DNA of 64,000 bases from Peribacillus frigoritolerans (GCF_030676415.1 NZ_JAUUTW010000021.1:37980-101979); one strand, 5' to 3'. Positions 27,187 to 39,734 are shown, numbered from the stretch's first letter. Translations and numbers: made by a program. The notes: generated by a model from the letters alone, not told the origin.

Positions 27187-30039
27187 TTATTTCTCCCCCT
27201 CATTATTGCGTGTAATTGCTTGAGTCATAATCCGTTGTTGTTCATTTTTATGGACAAGTGGATCTCCCTCAGCCGGGCTTGATCTGCGCTTCCTTCCTAT
27301 ATATGTTACTGAAAGTTTGCCAGGAGCCGCTGCATTTAGGCGAGGTTCAACAAATGTCCAAGCACCCATGTTTTTAGGTTCTTCTTGAGCCCAGAAGATT
27401 TCTTTAAGATTTGTATATTTTTTCAGAGCTTCTTGAACTCCAGTGAATGGGAATGGATAAATTTCTTCAATACTGATGATTTGCAACCAATCCGTATTTT
27501 TTTCAGTTGCCGCTTTTTCACGAAGTTCAACCGCCAATTTACCTGATGCAAAAACAATGCGTTCAACTGATTTAGGTTTTTTGCCCAAAGCTTTGGTTTC
27601 TACGAATGATTCAAAAGAGCCTTCACTGAACTCTTCTGCTGTAGAAGCCATCACTTGATTACGAAGCATACTCTTCGGTGTCATGATGACAAGCGGACGT
27701 ACCTGCTCTTGATCCAAAATCTTAGCTTGTCTTCTAAGGATATGGAAGTATTGAGCTGCCGAACTTAAGTTGGCAACTGTCCAGTTGTTTTCAGCCGCTA
27801 ATTGAAGGAAGCGTTCCAGGCGTGCACTTGAGTGCTCTGGTCCTTGTCCTTCATAACCGTGTGGAAGCAGCATGACAAGACCTGATTTTTGACCCCATTT
27901 TGCACGGCCTGCCGCGATGAATTGGTCAAAGATCACTTGTGCTGTATTAGCGAAGTCACCGAATTGGCCTTCCCATAATACAAGTGTCTCAGGTGCAAAT
28001 ACATTATAACCATATTCATAAGCCAGAACTGCCGTTTCAGTAAGCGGGCTGTTATGAACAGCGAATGATGCTTTGGCAGTTTCAAGTGTGTGAAGTGGTG
28101 AATATGTTTTTCCATTAACACTATCATGTAACATGATATTACGTTGTGCAAATGTTCCACGCTCTGAATCTTGTCCTGTCAAACGGATTGGAGTGCCGTC
28201 ACTCAAAATAGATGCAAATGCCAATGTCTCGGCATGAGCCCAATCAATTTTTCCGTCAGCACCAAAGGAATCCAAGCGACGTGATAAAATCTTTCCTAAT
28301 TTTTTATTAGGAGTGAACCCTTCCGGCCACTTAACAAGTTCTTCGTTAATTGTAACAAGTTCTTGTTTCGGTACTGCCGTTTCAATGGCTGGAAGTCCTT
28401 TTTCAATAATCCCAGGAGGATTACACTCTTTAGAAGCTTCCGGTTTATTTCCGGAAATTTTCGCATATGCATCTGCAAGCCTTGTATCCACTTGCTCAGC
28501 AATCGCTTTAACTTCAGCTTCAGTGAACTCTCCAGATTGAATAAGTTTTTTTCCATAAAGCTCTTTAACAGTTGGGTGCTTATGAATTAATGCATACATT
28601 TCAGGTTGAGTCACCAATGGCTCATCCATTTCGTTATGGCCGAAACGTCTGTAACCGATCAGGTCGATCAAGAAATCCTTGTTGTATTTTTCACGATATA
28701 GGTTAGCAAGGTTCACAGCAGCCATACATGCTTCTGGATCATCTGCATTCACATGCACGATCGGCACTTCAAAGCCTTTTGCCAAATCACTAGCATATAA
28801 GGTTGAACGTGAATCTTCACTTTCCGTTGTAAAACCTATCATGTTATTGGCGATGATATGGATAGCGCCGCCAACTAGATAACCGCGTAAACGGCTTAAG
28901 TTAAACGTTTCAGGTACAATTCCTTCACCTGGGAATGCTGCATCACCATGAATCAGGATTGCAAGAGATTTGGAAATGTCTTGAACCGGGAATCCTTTTT
29001 CTGAACGGTCTTCTTGAGCCGCACGAGAATACCCTTCCACGATTGGACCGACTACTTCCAAGTGACTTGGGTTATTGGCAAGTGTTATTCTTGCTTTCTG
29101 TATATTAGCTTTAGTAATCTGTTTATCCAGACCTAAATGGTATTTAACGTCACCAGTCCATCCATTGTTAATGCCTGTTGAACCCTCGGAAGGAACCAAA
29201 TCTTTATTCGGTGAATGTTGGAATTCAGAGAAAATGACCTCATAAGGCTTTCCTAATACATGTGCAAGCACATTCAAACGTCCTCGGTGAGCCATGGCAA
29301 TATTCACATTCCCCGTTCCGTTTTGAACAGTTTGTGAAATCATTTCATCTAAAATCGGAACCAAAGCATCCAGTCCTTCAATAGAGAAACGTTTTTGCCC
29401 TACATATGTGCGATGAAGGAATTTCTCGAAACCTTCTACTTCATTCAATCGTTTAAGTAATAGTTCTTTTTTCTCTTTTGCCACTTCCGGGAACATGTTT
29501 CCGGATTCGACCATATCAGTAAGCCATTGCTTTTCATCCAAGTCATTAACATGGTGAAATTCAAAGGCTATCGTTTTTGTATAGAGTTGTTTTAGGTATT
29601 GTACGGCTTCGTATCCGTCTTTCACGTCTTCAGGTGATTCCGGACAAATAAAGTCAGCCGGTATTTTCCTTAAATCATCTGCAGTCAAGCCATATTTTTC
29701 AAAGTGAATTTGTTCAGTGTCTAGAGCTTCTTCTTTTAAAGGATAAATATTTGCAGCAAGATGTCCGTATGCACGGATATTTTCAGCTAACTTTACTGCA
29801 GACATAATTTTCTTCATTGGAAGAACTTCTCCAGCTTGTACAGTTGGTGCACTTCCAATCGTTGTTTCTGCCGATACATCGAATGAAGGAGGACCTGAGA
29901 CTTCAAAAAAGTTTTTCAGTTCCGGATCTACTTCTTCCGGATTGGTTAGAAATAAATCGTATTGCTCCATGACATACCCAAGGTTTGGACCTGAAAAAGC
30001 TTTCCATTGGTCGTATGCCTTAGTATCATTGATGGTCAT
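27187..30039 (-). CDS. odhA: 2-oxoglutarate dehydrogenase E1
   Basis: The start is ATG at 30039 (TTTGGGGGTTTACAAA upstream); the longer frame to 30054 has no better site. The 950 residues match Odh[16 protein letters not shown] near the start, [39 protein letters not shown] in the thiamine diphosphate-binding region, and [17 protein letters not shown] near the end. It decarboxylates 2-oxoglutarate and passes succinyl to OdhB. The E3 subunit gene is not here, as usual in Bacillus. Confidence 0.96.
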   Translation of the reverse strand: MTINDTKAYDQWKAFSGPNLGYVMEQYDLFLTNPEEVDPELKNFFEVSGPPSFDVSAETTIGSAPTVQAGEVLPMKKIMSAVKLAENIRAYGHLAANIYPLKEEALDTEQIHFEKYGLTADDLRKIPADFICPESPEDVKDGYEAVQYLKQLYTKTIAFEFHHVNDLDEKQWLTDMVESGNMFPEVAKEKKELLLKRLNEVEGFEKFLHRTYVGQKRFSIEGLDALVPILDEMISQTVQNGTGNVNIAMAHRGRLNVLAHVLGKPYEVIFSEFQHSPNKDLVPSEGSTGINNGWTGDVKYHLGLDKQITKANIQKARITLANNPSHLEVVGPIVEGYSRAAQEDRSEKGFPVQDISKSLAILIHGDAAFPGEGIVPETFNLSRLRGYLVGGAIHIIANNMIGFTTESEDSRSTLYASDLAKGFEVPIVHVNADDPEACMAAVNLANLYREKYNKDFLIDLIGYRRFGHNEMDEPLVTQPEMYALIHKHPTVKELYGKKLIQSGEFTEAEVKAIAEQVDTRLADAYAKISGNKPEASKECNPPGIIEKGLPAIETAVPKQELVTINEELVKWPEGFTPNKKLGKILSRRLDSFGADGKIDWAHAETLAFASILSDGTPIRLTGQDSERGTFAQRNIMLHDSVNGKTYSPLHTLETAKASFAVHNSPLTETAVLAYEYGYNVFAPETLVLWEGQFGDFANTAQVIFDQFIAAGRAKWGQKSGLVMLLPHGYEGQGPEHSSARLERFLQLAAENNWTVANLSSAAQYFHILRRQAKILDQEQVRPLVIMTPKSMLRNQVMASTAEEFSEGSFESFVETKALGKKPKSVERIVFASGKLAVELREKAATEKNTDWLQIISIEEIYPFPFTGVQEALKKYTNLKEIFWAQEEPKNMGAWTFVEPRLNAAAPGKLSVTYIGRKRRSSPAEGDPLVHKNEQQRIMTQAITRNNEGEK

Positions 30040-30414
30040 TTTGTAAACCCCCAAATTTTTCTCATAATTTTTTTCATTTCGTTTTATCCATCCCCAAATT
30101 TCTTTCTTCTAATTTTCCCCAATTATATGATATATATAAGATATATAATAAATAACTTTGGTCATTGAATAATAAATTTTTAAAGGATAAAACGTTTTCA
30201 GATGTTATATTAACATGTTTTTGTCGAAATATCCAAAGGTTAAAACACTTTATGCAACCTTTTTTAAACTATATTTCTGTTTAATTCGTCAAAATACGCT
30301 TTTAATTGACTTTTTTGCTCATTTAAGCCTTTTTTTCGCTAAAAAAAGATTTTTGTATTTTTGTATAATGATTATTTTTCAGGTAAATTTAACTAGTTTG
30401 AAAACCCTTTCAGC
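30040..30414. other. Intergenic, odhA leader and promoter region
   Basis: About 375 very AT-rich bases (runs of T and A). The odhA promoter must lie here, but I cannot assign a convincing -35/-10 pair. No gene-like frame was found; an 80-residue plus-strand frame at 30215-30457 looks like chance. Confidence 0.55.
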
Positions 30415-31185
30415 TCAATCAAACTTCCAAGCTGTTAAACTCAGATTGCCATATTGAAAGCTCCTGTGCAGGAGAGCTGCTTTTTTTTTGTCATCCCCTG
30501 ACCCCATTGCGATGACCAATGGAATGAAATGCTCTTTGGAAGGCACAGCCTCTGTACTATAAGGGGCGATTTTTTCAAAATTAAACAAAGATTGCAAATC
30601 CCATTTCATGATTTTCTCTTCGACCCAGTTCTCAAACTCGATTGCCCATCCTTCTGCAACATGCATATCCTCCTGAATTTGGGTGAAATTATGGACAATT
30701 CCACCGCTTCCGATGACCAGAACATTACTTTCCTTTAATTCCCTCAATGTTTTCCCGATTTCATACTGCTTATCCAGTGACAGCGCAGGACTAATGGACA
30801 TAGATACGGTCGGGATGTCAGCTTCGGGATACATGAGATGCAAAAGCCCCCATGCTCCATGATCCAGGGGTCGCCTTTCATCAAGTTCCCCCAATACACC
30901 TATCTTGGACAATAAGGTTAAAATTCGATCTGACAGCTCAAGGCATCCCGCAGCAGGATAAGTTATCTGAAATATTTCTTCAGGATACCCTGCAAAATCA
31001 TAAATGACTTCATGTTTCCCTACTGCAGAAATCATTTGATCTTCACTTTCCCAATGTGCTGACAAAATAACGATAGCAGCAGGTTTCTTGATAGTTTGCA
31101 TATAATCCTTCAAAAAAGAAGTGTAGCTATTCTTTTCCAAAGCTAATAGCGGTGTTCCATGTGATAAAAACAATGATGGCATCAT
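30415..31185 (-). CDS. DODA-type extradiol ring-opening dioxygenase
   Basis: A 256-residue class III (LigB-type) extradiol dioxygenase of the YgiD/DODA group. Its metal site is suggested by SLFLSHGTPLLAL and SAHWESED, then PLDHGAWGLLHLMYPEADIP and GSGGIVHNF. It opens catechol-type rings with non-haem Fe(II) or Zn; the physiological substrate in bacilli is not established. It begins ATGATG with AAAGGAT some 11 nt before. A hairpin at about 30460-30480 falls inside the last codons. Confidence 0.85.
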   Translation of the reverse strand: MMPSLFLSHGTPLLALEKNSYTSFLKDYMQTIKKPAAIVILSAHWESEDQMISAVGKHEVIYDFAGYPEEIFQITYPAAGCLELSDRILTLLSKIGVLGELDERRPLDHGAWGLLHLMYPEADIPTVSMSISPALSLDKQYEIGKTLRELKESNVLVIGSGGIVHNFTQIQEDMHVAEGWAIEFENWVEEKIMKWDLQSLFNFEKIAPYSTEAVPSKEHFIPLVIAMGSGDDKKKAALLHRSFQYGNLSLTAWKFD

Positions 31186-31260
31186 AGAAACGATAAATCC
31201 TTTCGCATTGTAATCTCTTATCCCTTTACCTTAATTTACTATAGATAAACAATGTGTTCA

Positions 31261-32028
31261 TCAATTAAATTGCATTTTTGGGGTTGTCTCATCAATAGTA
31301 TCAAAGGTATACCCTTCTTTTTTAAGGAATTCAATGATATCAGGCAATGCTTCCACTGTATTTTTCATACTATTGATATCATGCAATAAGATATTAACAT
31401 GCTTTTGATTTTTCGTCCCTTTTTGTACAGCAGTAATGATTTGTTGTTCCCTTATTGACGGACTGAAGCCATCTGTCGAGTCAATGGACCAATCAATGTA
31501 AATATACCCTTTTTCCTTTAGTTGTTGAAGGATACCATTGATGATGGGTTTCGTTGCAGCCTGATGCCGCAGACGATTATTCGAGCCGCCAGGAAGGCGC
31601 ACAATACGGCTTTTTATCCCATACTCCTTTTGCAGCATGGTTTCAAGCCTATTCAAATCTTGAAAGAAACTCTCAGTCGATCGATAAACGATGGAATAAT
31701 CATGTGTATAAGAATGAAGGGCAATCGCATGACCCCGGGAAATCATTTCCTGATAACATTCCTTTGCGTATGGTTCTTCGTTACCTTTAACGAAAAATGT
31801 GGCCTTAACATGATAGCGGTCCAATATATCCAATATCTCCATGGTATTCAAAGATGGTCCGTCATCGAAAGTCAAATAAGCGATTTTCTGATTTTCCTTA
31901 CTTTTTAGGAGCGGTGTCATCTCTTCAGGAACCATTGCATGCACTTGAACGTTCTGCACATCCACACCAAACAAAATAATAATGAAAGAACCCGCCACGG
32001 AAAGAAATAATTTCAGCATATTCTTCAT
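31261..32028 (-). CDS. Polysaccharide deacetylase family protein
   Basis: The start is ATG at 32028, preceded by AAGGGGATGCAACACCT; the frame continues to 32070 without a site. It has 255 residues: a signal peptide or anchor (LKLFLSVAGSFIIILFGV) and a NodB domain with AYLTFDDGPS (catalytic Asp and metal Asp), HSYTHDYS (metal His pair), RLPGGSNNR and LLHDI. It removes acetyl groups from peptidoglycan or another envelope glycan outside the cell. All catalytic motifs are intact. Confidence 0.88.
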   Translation of the reverse strand: MKNMLKLFLSVAGSFIIILFGVDVQNVQVHAMVPEEMTPLLKSKENQKIAYLTFDDGPSLNTMEILDILDRYHVKATFFVKGNEEPYAKECYQEMISRGHAIALHSYTHDYSIVYRSTESFFQDLNRLETMLQKEYGIKSRIVRLPGGSNNRLRHQAATKPIINGILQQLKEKGYIYIDWSIDSTDGFSPSIREQQIITAVQKGTKNQKHVNILLHDINSMKNTVEALPDIIEFLKKEGYTFDTIDETTPKMQFN

Positions 32029-32091
32029 AGGTGTTGCATCCCCTTCCTTTTGACCATTAAGATGTACCAATTAAGGGGTTTCATGCGCAAT

Positions 32092-32121
32092 AAGGCAGCG
32101 GTAAAAAATACCGCTGCCTTT
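32092..32121 (-). terminator. Rho-independent terminator of yitJ-metH
   Basis: AAGGCAGCGGTA and TACCGCTGCCTT around AAAAA. It lies 11 nt after the metH stop. Confidence 0.88.
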
Positions 32122-32131
32122 ATTAAATGAT

Positions 32132-35100
32132 TTATCGATCGACATTAAAGTATCGAGCTTCAGGATGCGCAAAAACAATGGCTGAAACGGAAGCCTCTGG
32201 TTCCATCATGCATCCTTCAGTCAATTCCACGCCAATATCTTGCGGTTGTAACAGACGGAATAGCTTCTCCTGGTCTTCCAGATTAGGACAAGCAGGATAA
32301 CCAAATGAAAACCTTTGCCCAGTGTACTTAGCTGCAAATCGCTCTTTCATGGACATTTCAATCGGATCGCTTATACCTAAATCATCCCTCATTAATTGAT
32401 GAATTCTTTCCGCGAACCCTTCAGCTGTTTCGAGAGCAAGTGATTGAAGCGCGTGATTTTTCAAGAAATCACCTTCAAGCTTTAGTTTTTCTGCCCATTT
32501 TCTGATACCTTTTCCGGCAGTGACCAGGAAGAAACCAACATAATCCATTTGCCCGGAGGAGATCGGTTTCGCGAAGTCCGCTAAACAAAGATGCGGATTC
32601 GTATCTTGCCGGGGGAAGTCGAAAGTTTCCAAAACCTCATGATGATTGTCCGGGTTGTATACCAATAGCTTATCTCCTTCGCTTTGAGCAGGGAAAAATT
32701 GATAAACTGCGTTCAAGCCATAATCCGGTTCCGTCTTTAGGAATTCAATCAATTCATCAACGAGATCATTGAGCTGCACTGCTTTTTCATTCCCTTGCTT
32801 AAGCAATTCGGAAACCTTACCTTTTAACCCCAAATGATGACCAATCAGCATTTGCCTATTTATATATGGCTGGATGACATCCAATGGGTAGTTTTTCAGG
32901 ACGTGACGCTTGATGTCACGCGGTTTTTGAACAGGAACATCGCTTAAAGGGGCAGCTGTGGACTGCTTACGAACAGGTTTTTCCATCGTGGCAGCAATGG
33001 CGGCATTCGCTTTCGATCTTTCTCGTTTCTCGACTAACTCTTCCAAGTACACCACTTTTTTGTCAGAGTCATGTAAAATATTCGTTACAGCCAAACCATC
33101 CATCGCATCTTTGGAATATAAAACCGGTCCTTCATATTCAGGTGATATTTTAAAATCGGTGAATTTACGGGATAATGCTGCCCCTCCCACTAAAATTGGG
33201 GTATCTATTCCCGCTTGCCTTAAATCCTGTGCGGTTAAAACCATTTGCTGTGCAGATTTGACAAGTAACCCAGATAGGCCAATGATGGTAGGCTCATGTT
33301 TTCGAACTTCTTCAATGATTTGTTGCGGTGCGACCTTTATTCCCAAATCAATGACTTCATAGCCATTATTGGATAGGATGATATCCACTAGGTTTTTCCC
33401 GATATCATGTACATCTCCCTTGACAGTCGCCAAAAGGATTTTCCCTTTCTTAGCGCTATCTTCAGAGTTTTCCATTAGTGGTTCAAGGTGAGATACAGCC
33501 GCCTTCATCGCTTCAGCACTCTGAAGCACCTCTGCGACAATAAGTTGGTTGTCATTAAATAACCGACCCACCTCACTCATGCCATCCATCAATGGTCCAT
33601 TGATGATTTCCAATGGGCTATCACCGCGCTCAATTGCTTTATTTAAATCATCAACCAATCCTTCTTTCGTTCCTTCGATAATATAGTTACCTAAACGTTC
33701 ATCCAATGGCAAAATCACACCATTATCCTTCTTCTCCGCTTTTTTTCCACGATAAAATTCGGTAAAAATCGCTAAAGTTTCAGTTGAAGTCTCAAACAGG
33801 AGTGCCTCAGCCAATTTCACTTCATCTTCCGGTATCAGGGCGAAACGTTCAAGTTTTTCTGTATTCACGATAGCATAATCGAGACCCGCTTTTGTACAAT
33901 GGTAAAGGAAAACCGCATTTAATATTTCCCTTCCCCTCGCTGGCAGACCGAAAGAAACGTTAGAAATGCCAAGTATCGTTAGGCATTCCGGAAACTTTTC
34001 TTTAATCGCCTTTATTCCATTCACCGTTTCCAATGCAGATCCTATATATTGTTCATCCCCTGTGCCTACAGGAAATACAAGCGGATCAAAAATGATGTCA
34101 CTTTTGTTTAGACCGTACTTATTAACGAGCAAATCCACAGACCGTGTAGCAACTTCCAATTTCCGTTCAGCATCGACTGCCATCCCAATTTCATCAATGG
34201 TTCCTACGACGACGGCAGCACCATATTGATGGACTAAGGGTACTATTTTTTCAAAGCGCTCTTCCCCATCTTCAAGGTTTATGGAATTAATGATCGATTT
34301 TCCTTGTGAATGTTTTAATGCTTGTTCTAGTACGACTTCATCCGTAGTATCGATGACCAATGGGACTTTCACTTTTTTGACGACCTCTTCTACAAATTCC
34401 TTCATATCGCCAAGCTCATCCCCATCAGGATCAGCAAGACAGATATCAATGACATGGGCGCCCTTTTTTACCTGGTTACGAGCAATTTCGGCAGCTGGCT
34501 CGTAATGCTTTCCACGTATCAGCTCCTTGAATTTTCGGGAACCGATAACATTCGTTCTTTCACCTACGAATAAAGGACGCATTGAATCATCATAAATTAG
34601 CGGCTCTATGCCTGATACGGCATGACCATGGGCTGTTTCCGTAATTGTACGGGGCTTCATGCCTTCGAGGACCCTGGTAAGTTCTTTAATATGCTCTGGT
34701 GTCGTACCACAACATCCGCCAATGATATTGACCCATCCCTTTTCGGCAAATTGCTTCATTTTCTCTGCCAGGGAAGTAGGTGACTCATGATAGTGGCCTT
34801 CTTCATCAGGGAGCCCGGCATTCGGATAACAACTGATGGCGCTATTTGATATATCCGCAAGTGTCCTGATATGGTCAATCATGAATTCCGGCCCTGTTGC
34901 ACAATTCAGGCCGACGGCAACGGGCTTCATATGTTCAACCGATAAATAAAAAGCTTCTATGGATTGGCCAGCAAGTGTCGTGCCCATCGGTTCGATCGTA
35001 CCTGATATGATGACAGGCACATCTTTTCCTGTTTTAGCGAAGGCTGCTTTGATTCCAGAAAAGGCTGCTTTGACATTAAGCATATCCTGACAGGTTTCCA

Positions 35101-35581
35101 CCAATAGCAAGTCTACCCCGCCATCCAAGAGACCCAGGGCCTGTTCTTCATAAGAATCGGTTAAAATATCAAAAGTCGTTCCCCCTGTTACGGAAAGCGT
35201 TTTTGTAGTGGGACCCATCGAGCCAGCTACATACCTTGGCCATTCATCATTGGAATACTTTTCACAAGCTTTAACGGCAAGCTCAGCTGAAATTTTATTA
35301 AGCTTGTAGGCGATCGTGCTTATTTGGTATTCCTCAAGAACGATGCTGGTCGCTCCGAAGGTATTTGTTTCAATGATATCCGCACCCGCTGCTAAATATT
35401 TTTCATGGATGGATTGGATGATTTCCGGTTGCGTCAGTGATAAATATTCATTGCAGCCCTCGAATTGTTCCCCTCCAAAATCCTCTGCTGTCAAATTCTC
35501 AGCTTGGAGCATGGTTCCCATCGCTCCGTCAAGAAGGAGAATCTTAGAATTTAACTGATCTTGAATCGCTTTTTTATTCAT
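32132..35581 (-). CDS. metH: Cobalamin-dependent methionine synthase
   Basis: The 1149 residues carry the full set of MetH domains. The homocysteine domain has zinc Cys in VGLNCATGP and [10 protein letters not shown]; the pterin (folate) domain has [17 protein letters not shown]. The B12 domain has DVHDIGKN with the cobalt-ligand His, and the activation domain has [15 protein letters not shown]. It methylates homocysteine from methyltetrahydrofolate. It overlaps yitJ by 8 nt and so is under the same SAM riboswitch. No separate cobalamin riboswitch is visible. Confidence 0.96.
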   Translation of the reverse strand: MNKKAIQDQLNSKILLLDGAMGTMLQAENLTAEDFGGEQFEGCNEYLSLTQPEIIQSIHEKYLAAGADIIETNTFGATSIVLEEYQISTIAYKLNKISAELAVKACEKYSNDEWPRYVAGSMGPTTKTLSVTGGTTFDILTDSYEEQALGLLDGGVDLLLVETCQDMLNVKAAFSGIKAAFAKTGKDVPVIISGTIEPMGTTLAGQSIEAFYLSVEHMKPVAVGLNCATGPEFMIDHIRTLADISNSAISCYPNAGLPDEEGHYHESPTSLAEKMKQFAEKGWVNIIGGCCGTTPEHIKELTRVLEGMKPRTITETAHGHAVSGIEPLIYDDSMRPLFVGERTNVIGSRKFKELIRGKHYEPAAEIARNQVKKGAHVIDICLADPDGDELGDMKEFVEEVVKKVKVPLVIDTTDEVVLEQALKHSQGKSIINSINLEDGEERFEKIVPLVHQYGAAVVVGTIDEIGMAVDAERKLEVATRSVDLLVNKYGLNKSDIIFDPLVFPVGTGDEQYIGSALETVNGIKAIKEKFPECLTILGISNVSFGLPARGREILNAVFLYHCTKAGLDYAIVNTEKLERFALIPEDEVKLAEALLFETSTETLAIFTEFYRGKKAEKKDNGVILPLDERLGNYIIEGTKEGLVDDLNKAIERGDSPLEIINGPLMDGMSEVGRLFNDNQLIVAEVLQSAEAMKAAVSHLEPLMENSEDSAKKGKILLATVKGDVHDIGKNLVDIILSNNGYEVIDLGIKVAPQQIIEEVRKHEPTIIGLSGLLVKSAQQMVLTAQDLRQAGIDTPILVGGAALSRKFTDFKISPEYEGPVLYSKDAMDGLAVTNILHDSDKKVVYLEELVEKRERSKANAAIAATMEKPVRKQSTAAPLSDVPVQKPRDIKRHVLKNYPLDVIQPYINRQMLIGHHLGLKGKVSELLKQGNEKAVQLNDLVDELIEFLKTEPDYGLNAVYQFFPAQSEGDKLLVYNPDNHHEVLETFDFPRQDTNPHLCLADFAKPISSGQMDYVGFFLVTAGKGIRKWAEKLKLEGDFLKNHALQSLALETAEGFAERIHQLMRDDLGISDPIEMSMKERFAAKYTGQRFSFGYPACPNLEDQEKLFRLLQPQDIGVELTEGCMMEPEASVSAIVFAHPEARYFNVDR

Positions 35582-37421
35582 GAACTGCCACCTCTGATGT
35601 ATGTTTACTATCGACTTTTCTAATATATTTCGTAAGTTCCGCCGTCATTTCATAGCGTAGGAACGGAGTGATTAAATATATGCCCTTGAATTTTTCCCTT
35701 GCCGCGTCCACTAGCTCTCGTGCGATATTCACCCCTTCAATCCTTGACTTTACAGGGTCATCCCCCGCTAAAGCCATGGCCCTTCTAACATTATCAGGCA
35801 ATTTGATTCCTGGGATCTCATTATGGATGAATTCGGCATTCCTTGTGCTTGTCAAAGGCATGATACCGATGAAAATCGGGGTCTCCAAATGTTTTGTAGC
35901 CTCATATACTTCTTCGATCTGCTCCACCGAATAAATTGGCTGTGTCAAAAAGGATTGAGCACCACAGGCAATCTTCTTTTCCATTCTCAGTACGGCTTTA
36001 TCCAGATATTTCACATTGGGATTAAAAGCTGCCGCAATTTTAAAATTTGCCCTTTGGCCCAAACTTTGACCTGAATAGGAAAGACCTTCATTAAATTGTT
36101 TGACCATGCTTATTAGGTCAAAGGAAGATAAATCATAAACCGAAGTGGCACCCGGGAAGTCCCCAATTTTTGAAGGGTCTCCGGTGATGATCAATATTTC
36201 GTTCAGCCCCACCGTCTGCAGACCCATTAAATGTGACTGCAGGCCAATCAAATTTCGATCACGGCATGTTATATGCACCATCGGCTTTATATTCAATTGG
36301 TTCTTCAGTAAATTAGCCAGTGCATCATTCGATATCCTTGGTGAGGCAAGTGAATTATCCGCTAATGTAATGGAATCGACCCCTGCTTTTTTCAAAACCT
36401 CAGCACCGGTCATGAAGCTCTCTATTCCTAACTTTTTCGGTGGATCAAGTTCAACAAGAATCGTCCTTTCTGTTTTGACCTTTTCGTACAGGGGAAGTTC
36501 CAATTCTCTATCGTTCACTTCAATTATTTCTATTTCGCGGGATTTCGTGAATTTCTCTTTTACGGGAGGCAAACTTCCAATCGCATTCTTTACAGCTTGA
36601 ATATGCAGTGGAGTCGTTCCACAGCACCCTCCTATGATCGCGGCACCTTGCTCACGAAGTTCTAGGGCACTTGAACCGAAATATTCAGGCACAGCTTTAT
36701 AGACGAGCCTTCCATCCACATAATCCGGGAGGCTGGCATTAGGGTATATGGCAATCGATGCTTGCTTTGGCAAACTCACTTCTTCCAAGGCCCGAATCAT
36801 ATGATGTGGACCGAGACGGCAATTCACCCCAACAACATCGGCACCCAATTGCTCGAGTTTTTGAAAGGCTTCATTTAAGTGGATTCCATTTTGAAGATTA
36901 CCCAGTTCATGCATCGATACATTGGCGATGATCGGCAGTCCAGTTTCATTTTTAGCGATTTGCAGGACAGTTTCCAGTTCTTCCAGGTCATAAAATGTTT
37001 CCAGGAGAATCCCATCAGGGTTTTCCATCAACAGACTGTATAGCTGTTCACGAAAACCCCGTTTTATCTCTTCCAAGCTTAAATCCGATTTCCTGATACT
37101 CCGCTGTGCCCCTATGGTACCGAAGACATATGCCTTTCCTTTTGCCGCTTTTTTAGCAAGAATGACTCCCTGGCGATTGATTCTGCTCACTTCATCTTCA
37201 AGTCCATACCGTTTCAATTTGTTGAAATTGGCTCCGTATGTATTCGATTGAAGGATATCTGCACCAGCTTCCAGATAGGCACGGTGGATGGACTCTATTT
37301 GATCTGGGTTCGTGCAGTTTAATTCCTCATAACATTGATCGATGCCATTAGAGTACAGTAAGGTCCCCATTGCCCCTTCCCCAACCAGCATTCTTTCTTT
37401 CACTTCTTTACGAAAATTCAT
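35574..37421 (-). CDS. yitJ: Bifunctional homocysteine S-methyltransferase / methylenetetrahydrofolate reductase
   Basis: The start is ATG at 37421, seven bases after GAGAGGG (an ATG also lies one codon earlier). It has 615 residues. The N-terminal half is a homocysteine methyltransferase domain with zinc Cys in [11 protein letters not shown] and [12 protein letters not shown]; the C-terminal half is a MetF-type reductase ([27 protein letters not shown]). It makes 5-methyltetrahydrofolate for MetH, encoded directly downstream. An S-box leader precedes it. Confidence 0.94.
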   Translation of the reverse strand: MNFRKEVKERMLVGEGAMGTLLYSNGIDQCYEELNCTNPDQIESIHRAYLEAGADILQSNTYGANFNKLKRYGLEDEVSRINRQGVILAKKAAKGKAYVFGTIGAQRSIRKSDLSLEEIKRGFREQLYSLLMENPDGILLETFYDLEELETVLQIAKNETGLPIIANVSMHELGNLQNGIHLNEAFQKLEQLGADVVGVNCRLGPHHMIRALEEVSLPKQASIAIYPNASLPDYVDGRLVYKAVPEYFGSSALELREQGAAIIGGCCGTTPLHIQAVKNAIGSLPPVKEKFTKSREIEIIEVNDRELELPLYEKVKTERTILVELDPPKKLGIESFMTGAEVLKKAGVDSITLADNSLASPRISNDALANLLKNQLNIKPMVHITCRDRNLIGLQSHLMGLQTVGLNEILIITGDPSKIGDFPGATSVYDLSSFDLISMVKQFNEGLSYSGQSLGQRANFKIAAAFNPNVKYLDKAVLRMEKKIACGAQSFLTQPIYSVEQIEEVYEATKHLETPIFIGIMPLTSTRNAEFIHNEIPGIKLPDNVRRAMALAGDDPVKSRIEGVNIARELVDAAREKFKGIYLITPFLRYEMTAELTKYIRKVDSKHTSEVAVHE

Positions 37422-37484
37422 CATTACACCCTCTCTCAAAAACAATCCTGTTTTTGTCGTATTCTAAGAGTATGAGAGAAAAGG

Positions 37485-37622
37485 AAAAAAACCTTCTCAA
37501 AGAAGAAGGTTTCTTGAAACATTCTCCTCATCTATCAAGCTCTGCTTGCTGGATTTAGCACCTTTGCCTAAGCTGGTTGCTGAGGTTTCTTCGGGCCAGT
37601 CCCTCCACCTCTCTCGATAAGA
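37485..37622 (-). promoter_or_regulatory. SAM-I (S-box) riboswitch with terminator
   Basis: Read on the minus strand: CTTATCGAGAGAGGTGGAGG, GACTGGCCC, GAAACCTCAGCAACC, AGGTGCTAAATCCAGCAAG and TTGATAGATGAGG, the conserved S-box elements in order. They are followed by a terminator hairpin (AAACCTTCTT / AAGAAGGTTT-type arms at 37485-37512) and a T-run. SAM binding should stop transcription of yitJ-metH. Confidence 0.95.
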
Positions 37623-37734
37623 TCCATTTATATAATTTTCACAAGATTTCAAAATTTGATTATTCTTAATTTACATTAATAATCTGTCAATTTCAATACC
37701 TGATCGACATTTTTTTCACTTTTGCAAAAATCAA

Positions 37735-38385
37735 TCAATCTTTTGCAGCTTGAACCCTCTTCAAGATCCTTTGTTTCCAGTCTTCCGCTAACGAGTCTAG
37801 TGTAAGTAAAGCCTTTGCTCCTTCAAGTCCATCTCGTTTATGAAGGATTACCTCTGCTGCATAATGAACGGAAATTTTTTCTTGCAAACGATCTATTAGC
37901 ACGATCTCGTTGTGTTTATTTATCGTTCCTTCTTGCAGTACTCTTGCAAAATAACCAGTGAAACTCGTCTTCAGCACGAGTTCCAAAAACTTAAGTTCTT
38001 GATTGAAGTGGGAAATGGTCGAACAGGGTATCCTCCCCTGGTTAATTTGAACTATCACTTCGCCTATTTGATAGATATCGCCGATATACGTTGTTTCTTC
38101 CCTCATCCCAGCTATGGTTAAATTTTCACCGAATGCAGGGATATCCAGCTTTTTAGAGAATTTTTCATTCCATAATGAATAATGCTCAAAGGGGTAAAAG
38201 CACAAAGCCCGATCAGGACCTCCATGGAACTTTACATTTCCTACCCCATCACCAATTATGCCTGATTTGGTTACTGTCACATTATCCTGAGCTTGTTTAT
38301 CCATGGCTGAAAAGATATCGATATTCGAAAAAATTTCATATTTCGGCTTCCCGGCATGAAGTGATTTGATTTTTCCATTTTCCAT
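37735..38385 (-). CDS. MOSC domain protein
   Basis: A 216-residue protein with a MOSC domain: DGVGNVKFHGGPDRALCFYP, FGENLTIAGM, DIYQIGEVIVQINQGRIPC with the conserved Cys, and a C-terminal three-helix extension. It resembles the YiiM/YflK group, a molybdenum-cofactor sulfurase C-terminal fold linked to detoxification of N-hydroxylated bases. AGGAATGGAAGATGCAAA precedes the ATG. It is monocistronic. Confidence 0.85.
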   Translation of the reverse strand: MENGKIKSLHAGKPKYEIFSNIDIFSAMDKQAQDNVTVTKSGIIGDGVGNVKFHGGPDRALCFYPFEHYSLWNEKFSKKLDIPAFGENLTIAGMREETTYIGDIYQIGEVIVQINQGRIPCSTISHFNQELKFLELVLKTSFTGYFARVLQEGTINKHNEIVLIDRLQEKISVHYAAEVILHKRDGLEGAKALLTLDSLAEDWKQRILKRVQAAKD

Positions 38386-38891
38386 TTTGCATCTTCCATT
38401 CCTATTTAATTTATATCATCCTATATGTATAAATTATACTAAAAACCCATTTTATTCAGTAGTTTTTATACGAATATGAAAATGCAAAAGCCACATGAGC
38501 GGTTAAGTGGGCGAAATATTATTGATTTCCAGAAAAATTCATAGGTTAGTTTTAGTAATTTTGTTGCTATTTCAGAATTAAATATGGTAGAATATGAACA
38601 CAATATATAGTCGAAAACTACAACCGTTCGCCTATATGTTGATTTTCACGATTGAATTCCTCATTGTCGCTCTTTAGGGAGCGAATTTTTTTCGCCCTCA
38701 TTTCCATCCATCATTTTCTTTTAATTCCATTAAGTTCCTTAATTCGTGACCCACTTACCTTTTTGTACTTTCCTTACCTATGTAATCCTTTCCCCGTTAA
38801 GTCACTTCATTACCTTATAAGAAGGCAAGTCCGCTTGCTAAAACAAGCAGAAAGCCGAGCGACATCATGCGTCTTCCGCTCAGCTTCCTGT
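38386..38891. other. Intergenic with ku terminator
   Basis: About 500 bases between the MOSC gene and ku. Apart from the ku terminator at 38851-38885 nothing is recognisable; a 111-residue plus-strand frame at 38652 is low complexity and lacks a ribosome binding site. Confidence 0.6.
38851..38885 (-). terminator. Terminator-like hairpin after ku
   Basis: AAGCTGAGCG pairs with CGCTCGGCTT with an inner AGACGC/GTC extension. It is followed by CTGCTTGTTTT on the minus strand. Confidence 0.65.
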
Positions 38892-39734
38892 TTAAGCTTG
38901 TTTCTTTTTTTTCGGTGCCGCTTTCTTTCGGGTCGTCTTTTTCTTTTCCGGTTCATCATGTTTCGTACGGTCAATGGATGCCTGTAATGCCTCCATTAAA
39001 TCGGTTACATTGTTGGAAATTGGTTCTTTTGTTTTGGCTGTAATCGTCGTCTGTCCCGTTTTCTTTGATTCAATCAATTCAAGTAACGCGGTTCGATAGT
39101 CATCGGTGTATTTTGTCGGATCGAAAGTAGTCGTTAATTGATCTATCAATAATACGGCAGTATCGATTTCTTTTTTTACAATGGTATCATTGGCAGGGAT
39201 ATTCGGCACATCCGCTGTGGAGCGGACTTCATCCGGATAATGAATCGTTTCCATCACCAAGGTATTATCAACGACTCTGATTACCGCCATTTGTTCTTTA
39301 GACCGAATGATGATTTTCGCTAGCCCTACCTTATTCGATTCCTTGAGGGCCTGCCTTAAAAGGGAATACGCTTTTATCCCTCCGTCATTAGGGGACATGT
39401 AATAACTCCGGTTAAAATAAATGGGGTCTATTTCTTCAATTTTAACGAAATCCACGATTTCCACGGCTTTTTCTTCGTTTTGTTTTTTCAGTTGTTCTAG
39501 TTCATTGTCTTCCAATACAACAAACTTTCCCTTTGTATACTCAAAAGCGCGGACTATATCATCCTTCCCCACTTCTTTCTGGCATACCGGACAAACCTTT
39601 TCGTATTTAATCGGTGAATGGCATTCCTTATGCAACGTCCTCAAAGAAATATCCTTATCCTCCGTTGCAGCATGAAGTTTGATCGGAATGTTCACCAAAC
39701 CGAATGATATGCTCCCCTTCCACATCGTATGCAT
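38892..39734 (-). CDS. ku: Non-homologous end-joining protein Ku
   Basis: The start is ATG at 39734, with GAGGTG six bases upstream. It has 280 residues: the bacterial Ku core HTMWKGSISFGLVNIPIKLH, a C-x-x-C pair in KVCPVCQKEVG, and IDPIYFNRSYYMSP. A Lys-rich tail (KKKTTRKKAAPKKKK) helps DNA binding. Ku binds double-strand breaks and recruits LigD. It is divergent from ligD; the B. subtilis pair (ykoV/ykoU) is active in spores, and the same may hold here. Confidence 0.95.
   Translation of the reverse strand: MHTMWKGSISFGLVNIPIKLHAATEDKDISLRTLHKECHSPIKYEKVCPVCQKEVGKDDIVRAFEYTKGKFVVLEDNELEQLKKQNEEKAVEIVDFVKIEEIDPIYFNRSYYMSPNDGGIKAYSLLRQALKESNKVGLAKIIIRSKEQMAVIRVVDNTLVMETIHYPDEVRSTADVPNIPANDTIVKKEIDTAVLLIDQLTTTFDPTKYTDDYRTALLELIESKKTGQTTITAKTKEPISNNVTDLMEALQASIDRTKHDEPEKKKTTRKKAAPKKKKQA

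Noticed and set aside
37422..37480. Separate cobalamin riboswitch for metH
   Set aside because: Only the S-box was found; metH overlaps yitJ and shares its leader.
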